64,000 bases of DNA from Mycteria americana (Eukaryota > Chordata > Aves > Ciconiiformes > Ciconiidae): assembly GCF_035582795.1 (NCBI RefSeq), contig NC_134371.1, positions 45,549,001 to 45,613,000 on the forward strand. Reading direction: 5' to 3'. The position numbers and the translations under genes are program-made. The number at the start of each line of letters is the position of its first letter. Positions within the stretch are counted from its first letter, which is position 1. Positions 54,901 through 64,000 of this stretch are shown here, piece after piece. The notes under the pieces are model-generated. The model saw only the letters and a program-made list of their open reading frames with translations. It was not told where the DNA came from and ran no database searches.

Positions 54901-57900
54901 TCTACTATAGTCATAGAAAATGTGACTGGAAAATTTGTTATCCATCTACCATCCTAAAGACAGGCTGAGCTAAATATACATTGTTCCTGACAGATGTTTG
55001 TTTAGCATGTTTTTTGAAAATCTGTAATTATAGAGATTCCACGGTATGTCTGCTAGTCAATTTGAATCCTTTTTTATCTCTAGATGTTAGAACAGCATAA
55101 TAATCTTGATGTCTTTTGCTGCACTGTAAACCCATTACTTGTCCTATTCCCAGTGAATGTGAGAATGGTGGGTGCGTTACCTCTTTATAACACCTTCCAC
55201 ATAATAAAAACAGTCTCTTCTCTCCGTTCTGCTGTTTAGACAAACCAGACTTTTTTTCCAACTTCATTTTTGTAAGTCAAGCTTTTTTGGGCTCTGTGTT
55301 TTTGTTGAGGGTTTTTTTGTGTGTGTATTTTTTCTGTGGTCAGTTTTGCATGAATTCTGTACTTAAATCTAGGTCTCATGGTCCAGCTAAACCCTTACCA
55401 GTACAGGGTAGATTTGAAAAATTACTTCATCTTTCCAACCTATAATACTCTCATTTATTTGCTAGAATACGATGTTTGTCATTTTTGCATCAGCCTAGAA
55501 TTGTTGACTCATTCAGTCTGTGATTCACTGTAGCTCCATATCTTTCTCTGTAGAACTGCTGCCTACTCAGTTGTTCCCATCTTGTAATTGTACAGTTGTA
55601 GATTCCTGCTTTGCAGCTATACTTATATAACTGCATCCTATTTTCAAACCACTTCTTCACTTACCAAAATCATCTTGAATTATAATTTTGTCTTCCAAAA
55701 TGCTTTCAATCCCTTTGTAGCTTGGAATCACTTCTCTAGAACCTCACCTAGTATGAATGAAAATACTAATTCTTGAACCCTGAAGTACGTGTTCTTCCCA
55801 TTTGATAGGGAACCTCTGTGTACTCTTGCAAAATTGTTTTTCAGACAGTTTTGCATTCAGCTTCTAGTTACTAAGTTAAGACTACCTCTGATGTCTATGA
55901 TTCTCAGAAAATTATGGGAACAATTTTAAAGTCAAGTTCAATCTGTTGCTGTTCTTCTATCCATACAACGTATCATCCTGCTACAATAATAAATTTCACT
56001 GGTGTAGTATGAGGTTTTTTGACAGGAATAAACTAAAAACTAAATAAAACCTGCACAAGTCTGTGTGCCTGTCCTAAACATTGTTGTGTTTTCTGCAGTC
56101 AGAATAAAACAGTCCATCCACCTTTTAATGTTAAATTTATCCTTTATAGGTGTCTGAAGCAATAGATTACAAATTGCATCATCTGCAACTAAAAATTACC
56201 CAAGAAACTTAAAAATAGCTTTCTCCTGATGATTAATATTTTCAGAATTCATATGCGGCTACTTACTGCTGTTTGCAGATGTTGCCAGTAGAACCATGAA
56301 GGGAGGAAATGAACATTGTGTATTTGACAGAAACAAGTTTTAACTAAATACTCTCATCTGCTGTGTTGGGTGTTGCAGGCCAGAACATATTTTAATCTTT
56401 TTCCTAGCAGACCTAATTTCTTTACTTTTAGTCAGTACGGCAGCTAGCAAAAACTTGCACAAGAGTTTGGAGTATAAAAGCAAATGTTTGACATTCTTGT
56501 GAGGAAAAAAAATTTTTTTTTTTTTTTAATAGATTCCATCACCTCTCTAAAATAGTTGCTGACAAATTGATACTTTGGTCAATCCTACTAAAATCAGTTG
56601 ATTGGACTAATCCTCTACTGAGATGGTGTACTTAGAAGTTGATCGTATCACTCCTTTGTGTAGAACACATTTAAAACATGGTTTGACTGTAGATCACTTT
56701 CTAAAAGTAAATAAAATTCTATGAGCTTCTGGATCTGTTAGGTTTGGCAGAGTCATCAGAGGTTGTAGACTGTGCATGTACAAAAGTATGGGAAGGTGAG
56801 TAAGCTGCCAGTTGTCAGGATTCTTACTACATGATAGACCTCTGATGGGGTAGTTCATAATCTGTTCTTTCACTGACTTCATGTCATTGAGCCTATTCTG
56901 AGCCTATTTGTCTTTACAACTGAAGTGCCTGTCTGCAGAATGTAATAGATCTGATGAAGAGACTGTAGCCAAATGCTCACTTATGTCAGGTGATGAGGTG
57001 AAATATATTTATTCTACCTATACCTGGCTTCTCTTTTATATTTTTTTGACCATTACTGCAGTTACAACTGCAGATATATTTTAACTTCCTCCCCCTCCCC
57101 CCATGATTTAGGGTAATCTGTTGGGTTACTTCAGTGACTCCATGTTTAAAGGTGGTGCTCATTCGAACTTGAAGAGTATTTATATGCTGTTAATCAGGAA
57201 TTTATCACCTTTCTGATATGAGCTGTTATGTAATTTCATTTCTACAGCTAGCTGGTGGATTTTAATGAGCAAAACTGGATACAATTCCACTCCCAAAATG
57301 AATAACTTTTAACTACTTGCTTTGGTAAACCCAGGGGTCTGAATGAATGTTTTTGCCGATCATTCTGGAAAATGAATGGGACTGTGAGTGAAAAACCTTC
57401 GAGACTTTGCAAGAAAAATAGTGAGTTCTCCCCTCCCCCCCCCCCCCCTTTTTTCTTTTTTCCTTGGACAGTACATTATTACTGAATCAGGTGGTAGTAA
57501 TAAACCTTTTTGCTACAGAGTTAAAATGTAGTGTTTGAAATCTATTTGCCTAATGTAAGAGTTGTATAGTTCTAGCTGTTTCCTATGTGTTTTCTTTTTT
57601 TTCAGTTGGAAGCAGTCTTAAACTAAGAGAATCTATAAGACAGACACCAAAGCAGGTGTGTCAGCTCATGTCTATCTAGTTATGGCTGGCAAAAAGTTTT
57701 CTTTGGTTTAATAAAGTCTTATAATAGTTCAAGAAATAAGTGTTTCTCTCTAAATTTCTGAAACGATCTTTTGCCCTATTCCATAGGCTATTTAAATCAT
57801 ATCTTGACTATAACAGTCATCACAGTGAGTGAGATGGGATTATAACTATACTACTAATTAACTTTATATTTCTCATATCTTACCTTTCCCAAAAATAAGT

Positions 57901-60900
57901 TCTGAAGGCATTTATGCTGATAAGAATTGATGCCTTTATTGGCAGGGTGAATTTTAAGTCATTCTTTTGTTTATCAAAACATGAATCAATACACAGGCTT
58001 TAGTAAAGTAGATGTTAAACTTCTCCATTTTAATAGGAAATGCCCCTACCAGACAAATTCTGTATGCTTTGTGAGTAGTGCTTCCTATTGTGCTACTGAA
58101 GTCAGAATACTGGATGGGGTAGACAATTAGTGTGACCCAGTAGAGCATTTCTTATGTGATTCTTAGTGTTCAAAAAATAACAGAAGTCTGGGAGGGCTAT
58201 GAAGGTAGAGCCTGTGCGTATTTTTTCCTTAGATGTTTTGGGGTTTTGGTTTGGTGTTTGAGGTTTTTTTGTTTGGTTTTTTTTTATAAGGAATCCCTTA
58301 TAAGTGCAGAACTGCTCTCAAAGCAGTGGATAGTAGTCTATTTTTGTGGCATCTAGAGGCAGGAAGGTAGGGTCTGTTTATTTGTAGTACTTCTGTGATG
58401 GTGAAAAATCTCAAGTTCAGTTTAGTTAGGTGGACAAAGTTAAGAATTGTGATACTGAAATTCAGTCTGCCATAAATTTCTAGAGGTTGACCTTTTGGAT
58501 ACTTGCCCCTAGGCAGAAGTACACCTACTGCCTGCTAGCCAAGAACAATGTAAGTGGCAGACTGATTCAACAAACCAAAAAGTAATTTTTTTTTTTTTTA
58601 ATATCAACTGTCTCATTTCATTTTCCACTTCCTGATTAAGTCTTGTTTCATGATTTTTCTTTTTTCAGTAGCATCAGTTTGATCCATGGATTACTAACCT
58701 GCTGTAAATCTTAGAACTGGAGTACTCACCAGAGCCCTTGAAGGTATCTCCAGAATAAAACAGCAAATTGAAATGTCTCCCTTTTCTACTGAGGCAACTA
58801 CAAAAATTCATCAAAAGCGAAAAATAATATAAATCACACTTCTCTGATCTGTTCTCAGTCCTCAGACTCTTGACTTCCACGCAAGCCCTGCTCTCTTGTG
58901 CCCAAATGGCAAATGTGGCACCAGAGTCCTTGTTGGCAAGTGGGAGTCTGAATGAAGTAAGTTAACACTGTTACCTTATGGCAAAAGCATACCTTTGCTG
59001 TCCTGCAGAAAACTATAAAGTAATGGAGTCCATTAAGATTTGGCATAAATTCACTACTGATTTGCACTAGGAAGTGGTTAAAGGTATTAGTCAGAATTTT
59101 CATGAGATCATTTTGTATTAAATCTCAGTCTTCTACAAATAGTTTTTTTTCTTAATGTCTTTGTTGCTTGATGTCGGTAACCTGTAGAGATGGAAGTTTT
59201 CTAGGCTGAGGCTTAATGTGACCTTGTGGCTTCCAAGAATGGTGTGTATTTTAATTAGAAATCCCATGGTGAAATATTTTAACTTGTTTATATTATCCTC
59301 AGGAATAAAAAAAAAAAAACCTTGTTGACAAAGATTTCTACGCTTTTGGACTTCCTTAATGCAAATATTCATAAATCTGGAGTTGTTCACTCTTATAAAC
59401 TTGAAAAACTCAGTAGTCAACGTAACTCAAAGGATTGTATTCATCTATGTGGAAGTCTGGAAACTTTACAAAAAAACAGTTTGTTTTTAAAGAAAGTGTC
59501 GACTCTTCACATTAATACAAGTAATTTTTTTCCAAAGGAGGAATTCATACTATCCTCCAAGGAGTAATTCACACTTACCTGAGCAGAGAGTTTTGCTTTA
59601 TAAAACAGCTTTTAAAGGTAAATTCAGGGGTGGTAGCCATGAATTATTTTTAGATGATTCCTTCCCTTTAAAATGGTCTGTTTAAATGGAAAGTTAAGTT
59701 ACATTTCTATCTCATGGCGGGGAGAAATAATAAACCCTTGTTTGCTTTAAAGCTTGGAATAAGTCCTTTTGTTTTTATTTTTTTTTTTCTTCTCTAAAGA
59801 GAGCATCTGCAGGACTTTTGAGTCCACTATAATTTACAGAAAAATTACCTGAAGATATCTTGAATACTGTTTTAAAGTGAGCCTGATTCTTAAATTTACA
59901 TTATTGTTTTGGGCTAATGTGGTATTTCCTTTTTCTTCTTTTCCCTGTGTGTTGAACCTGTATATTAGCTTCATTTATCCTCTTCACAGTTCAATATTTA
60001 CAAAATTCAAAATGTCAAACTTTTTTTTTTTAAAACCCATACCAAGAAAATATTTCCAAAATTGAAACCTGTGGTCCTGTTGACAATTTCAGGAAAAAAA
60101 TAGGGTGAAAGCACTCTCTGGAGATCATCTAGTTTAACATCCTGCTCCAAGAAGAGCTGGCTTCAAAGTTAGAAGAGGTTTCTCAGGGCCTTGTCTACTC
60201 AAGTTTTGAAAGTCCCCACGGATGTTGGTTTCGCAGGCAGGTCCCCAGGCAAACTGTGCCGGTGCTCTGCTGCTCTTGCTGTGAAGAATTTTTTTTTACT
60301 TCTATCCAGTTGAAATTTCCCTTGTGGCAGCTCACGACCACTGTCTTTTGTCACTTCACAGTCCAGGTCCACATTTCTGGAACCTGCCTGCTGAGTGCTG
60401 GAAGAGTGTGGTTAGATCCTCCCACCACCTCTCCAGCAGAATTACACACAGTTCCCTTGGTCTCATCCATATTTCATGTGCTCAACTCCCTGAACTCAGT
60501 CTCCCCGATATATCTCTCTAACATAATTGCTGTACTTTGCTACAAATTTCAAGGTCAAATGGTACTTTATGCATGTGTGTGCAACAAGGTATTTATTTTA
60601 AAACTGTTCATTTACTTCAGAGTTCAATCTTGAAAGACTCTTGTCAGCTGGGCAAAGGAAAGGGACTCTAAAATGCACATATTGGGGATTAGTGTTAAGA
60701 TTCTTCTCTGCCCAACAAAGCCGTTTAACAATCTCCAACCCTACCAGAATTGTTAATGAAGGCTTTTGACCCTGTTGATTGTTCTGATAATCTGCTGAGA
60801 ACTGGATGTAGCCTTGAAATTCGCCTTCACAGGACTGCACAGGCAATGCATGCTGATTCTGGAAGGGCTGTTACTTTGAGATCAGTAACAGGAAGAATTT

Positions 60901-63900
60901 CCTCTATGTCTAGCTGCTGCACTTTTTTTTTTTTTTTTAACTGTAACAAAAATGAGAACACAGTTTGAATCTTCTGTCAAGATCCATTCTGATCTCAAAC
61001 AATTTGATACACGTTATAAATGGTTAAAAGTGCACGTGTTTCTGTCTGTGCAAAGGGAACTCTGACAGGAATTTTTGTAAAGACTTCTGATCTTGTTGCA
61101 GCAGGGATTCCTTATTTGTATGCTTTCACATGTTTTGTTTTTATAAATTCAGAATATGTCCGTAGTCACAGTTTCTCTTCCTAGCCCCTTGTTTCTGTAT
61201 TCTATTTCTCTAATAAATTTCTTTCCGGTTTTATTTTTATGAACACCAATAATAAGTTTCTATTCCAAATTTATTTTTGTGAACACCAATGAAGTAAAAG
61301 AAATGGCAGACATCTTATTTTGTCTTTTGCTGTATTTTTCAGAAGCAGAAATATCCTTTATAAATAATTATATTTGCCTTTGATAGTTATCTTGGGTTTT
61401 TTTAGTGTATTGAGGGGTTTTTTTATTACTAACCCCAGTAGTGGCTATCATTCTTTCATGATAAATGCATTTATTGCATCTTATCTTGTCACTTTAGGGT
61501 CTGTTTCTGTGATAACAGAAGATCAGAAGTTGCTCATTAATAGGCAATGGGTTTGTTATTTCCTGTCTTTGGATTTGTCTTCTGGCTCAAATTTTCAGAT
61601 TTGAAATCTGTCATTGTCTTCAGTGAATCTAGAACACAGAGTATGTGACTTCTGTTTGTGGGTAGCTAACTGCTCCTGCCTTGAGGTATTTTTTCCATAT
61701 GGGAATGAGGCTTTTTTAGGTCTTTTAAGAAATTACAAATGACTTTATCTCTTCCTCCCTATTGCCCCCCACCCCATCTAACTTCCCATGTGATTCAAAA
61801 AGGGTGTGTGGATTTTTGTTGGTTTTTTTTCTTTCTTTTTTTTTTTTTCTCCAAAAAAAGGCAAAATCTGCTGCCTGTGCATTGTGAGATATTTACAAAA
61901 AATGTTTTCTAATGCTCTCTAGCTTGAGGAAATAGCATGAAGATGCTTGAAAAGTTGGCATTTGGAATTATACAGGATAAAGTCATGATGAGGATTGAGC
62001 TCCTGATACCAAGGTAGAGATGGATCATGAGGGACTTCAGAAATAATGAGCTTAATATTTAAATAGACAATGTATGGACAAACAGGGAAAAGAAACAAGG
62101 ACAGGTAGAATTGAGATAGATGGAAATAATACTAGGGAAGCAGGTAGCTAGCAGCTCATAGAGCTCCTTAATTATAAGTGCTTTTTATAGTATTGGATGG
62201 CTGTAGGTCCTATAGAGTCAGTAAGTGAGGCTGGGAAGTAGCAAGAGAAGATTGCAATATCATTGCCCGACATTGGTAGATTTTTTTTTTTTTAGTAGTT
62301 TTATTATCTTGTAAAAAAGTAATGTTGTTAGGCATTAGGCTTGTATTTTAAAGGGCAAATTAGTTTTGCTGACAGTATGTTTTGATCTGTATTCTAAAGC
62401 AGAGCTGTCAGCTTTCTAGCCAAATTTAGGCTCCTGGTTTAGGCAAATTATAAACTATACCTCTCTTCCCCTTGATATTCTGAATTGGCAAATGAGAAGC
62501 GATTACTTATCCTTTTTTACCATCTTGATGACATTTAAGAAAGTATGTGTTAATATCTTTCCCTTTTTGCACTCTGTAATGCATATCTTCTCCTTTCACA
62601 GCTAGAAGGCAGCTAGCTCTTCTTCCAAAGCCCATAATGGAAGCACATGAACTGCAATAGAATATGCATGAGAAAGAAGATAATCTGTCATTATCTTGTG
62701 ATGGCGTGTTCTGTTTTTTCTTTCTCTCCTGCTCCACCCATATTGGGCTGTTTACTTCACCCTTTGCTTCAAACCTTGTCTGTTTAGCCATTTATCCACC
62801 TGAAGGCAAAGGGGATAGGAACCTAGAGTTGCATCATGGTTTCCCTGTGCACTTTTTTTCCTTGTAGCAATTAAATAGGCTTTTCCATTTGGGCTCAGGA
62901 AAAGAATCACATGCCCTTTATCCCATAAATGCTGTTGGCTTAACTAATTTTACAACAATGGAGAGTGAAGTTCTTACACAGGGAAAACGGAACATCTTGC
63001 AGTGCATATGTCTAGAAATGTGAAGTCTGAAAGCATTTCTAAGTTATTTTCCACTTCATTGGTGATTTAATTTCATTTGATCTAGTAACATATTTAATTA
63101 ATTTATAACTATTACTTTTCTGGTAGACAATTATAAATATAGTCGGCCTGTATTGTGTTGTGTAAAGTATTTGGAAAAACTGTTAGATTGTCTTGGAACA
63201 CTAATGTTGGGGTTAAAATCTCAGCATAAACTTGACAGAATATTGCATACCTTTCTGTGGGTGCTAAGCCAGTTCATTGAAAAAGGAGGAAGGCCACTTT
63301 TAAGGGAAGTCAGTAACACAAATAGGCAAATAAGAATTAAATATTTTGTCAGAAGGAAATTGATAATATTTTTTTCCTCTTTTTCTATTCTTTTAATTCC
63401 AGTAAAGCATCCATGTATTTATGCTTAACTGCTGGATTGTCATTGTTCTGCATGACCTTTGAAATAGGTAGTATAGTAATCAAATTTCTCTTCATATATG
63501 AAACCTGGAAGGCTGCTGAGTGGAAGTTTCCCTTTTCATTTCAAATTACTCTATGCTCAAATATAATGTTCCATTTCCATTTTATTATTGTAGTAGAGAC
63601 AGGGTTTTGTTTTTAAGTGGGTGTTGTTCTGCCTTTATATGTCTGACCTGTATAATGTTATGCTAAAGGAAATGAGAATGGTTGGGCATGTATTTGGAGA
63701 GGCCAAGAAATTTTAAAGTAATGATGCTGTAAACCACAGGTTGGCCTTCTGGTGTGGCCTTTGCAGTGTGAAACTCTTTTTGAATTTTTCTTGAGTTTCT
63801 ATTTGTAGTTCAAATGTTACATTTGTATGCAATTTCCCCCAGTGTTTTATACCATGATGACTGGTAAAAACTCTGGCCTTCCCTTGAATATGCATTCTTT

Positions 63901-64000
63901 AACATAGCTTTGGGTTCATACATATAAAAAACCCCTAATACTATATCTATCCTTTCTGATACTGACTAATGCTTCTTTTTTTTTTTTCCTTGTAGAAAAT
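51791..64000 (+). CDS. CAMSAP2: CAMSAP2, calmodulin-regulated spectrin-associated protein 2 (5' end only)
   Basis: The first coding exon (51,791-51,929) and the first five bases of the second (63,996-64,000) join in frame to give 48 residues. They match the start of CAMSAP2 closely (MGDAAD...KTFIVPAIKPFDHYDFSRA...AKAFGTEN). Known: CAMSAP2 binds and stabilises microtubule minus ends through its C-terminal CKK domain and organises non-centrosomal microtubules. The calponin-homology, coiled-coil and CKK parts all lie to the right of the window (human protein about 1,490 residues). It is divergent from DDX59 across 22 kb. Confidence 0.95.
51930..63995 (+). other. CAMSAP2: CAMSAP2 intron 1
   Basis: 12 kb AT-rich intron from GTAGGT to a T-rich tract ending CCTTGTAG. 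It contains a 48-bp-spaced direct repeat (52,561-52,631), a C run (about 57,434-57,448), an old CR1 fragment (about 60,115-60,420) and a 40-bp tandem duplication (61,219-61,290). No internal exon is recognised. Confidence 0.85.
60115..60420 (-). mobile_element. Old CR1 LINE fragment
   Basis: The plus strand shows GATCATCTAGTTTAACATCC, then the CTCAGGGCCTTGTCTA segment and GCTGTGAAGAATTTTT, the reverse complement of a diverged CR1 3' region. Same orientation and similar decay as the copy at 19.2 kb. No ORF. Confidence 0.75.
63996..64000 (+). CDS. CAMSAP2: CAMSAP2 coding exon 2 (first five bases)
   Basis: After a long T-rich tract and TTGTAG| the window ends with AAAAT. With the single G left over from exon 1 it reads GAA-AAT (Glu-Asn), as expected for CAMSAP2 after AFGT. 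Confidence 0.85.

Noticed and set aside
1-64000. CRISPR arrays, operons, phage or other bacterial-type systems
   Set aside because: The whole window is spliced vertebrate DNA; no regularly spaced repeats or prokaryotic gene organisation are present.

Overview
This is vertebrate nuclear DNA, most likely from a bird. The coding sequence is split into many exons of 31 to 1,100 bp joined by GT-AG introns, and the promoters are CpG islands. Repeats are few: CR1-type LINE copies of the avian kind and one long LTR of an avian endogenous-retrovirus type. Gene identities rest on recognisable protein families. I ran no database search, and the species cannot be named from the sequence alone.

Layout. 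(1) Positions 1 to about 16,200, minus strand: the 5' half of KIF14, a mitotic kinesin. Sixteen coding exons join in frame into 983 residues (disordered N-terminus, kinesin motor, FHA domain, start of the coiled coil); the 3' half lies left of the window. Its CpG-island promoter is at about 15,850-16,720. (2) Positions 18,305 to about 28,080, minus strand: the complete coding region of DDX59, a zinc-finger-HIT DEAD-box RNA helicase, in seven coding exons (624 residues), with a CpG-island promoter at about 27,480-28,500. (3) Positions 28,500-50,450: a 22 kb gene-poor interval holding one 5'-truncated CR1 LINE (34,765-36,100) and one solo-LTR-like element with clean 5-bp target-site duplications (39,519-40,592). 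(4) Positions 50,450-64,000, plus strand: the CpG-island promoter, first coding exon and 12 kb first intron of CAMSAP2, a microtubule minus-end binding protein. The window ends five bases into its second coding exon.

The order KIF14 - DDX59 (same strand) and CAMSAP2 (divergent) is the one known from human 1q32.1, so this is a conserved synteny block. The three genes do not form a pathway. KIF14 and CAMSAP2 both act on microtubules and DDX59 on RNA and ciliary development.

I found no novel system. The most notable points are: DDX59 motif II reads DEVD instead of DEAD, with an intron inside the motif; KIF14 has Cys where Arg is usual after DLAGSE in switch II; CAMSAP2 has a minimal ATG-TAA upstream ORF that overlaps a GTAAGT donor-like sequence; the DDX59 stop codon overlaps an AATAAA signal; and there are several perfect short hairpins and a two-phase pentanucleotide repeat.
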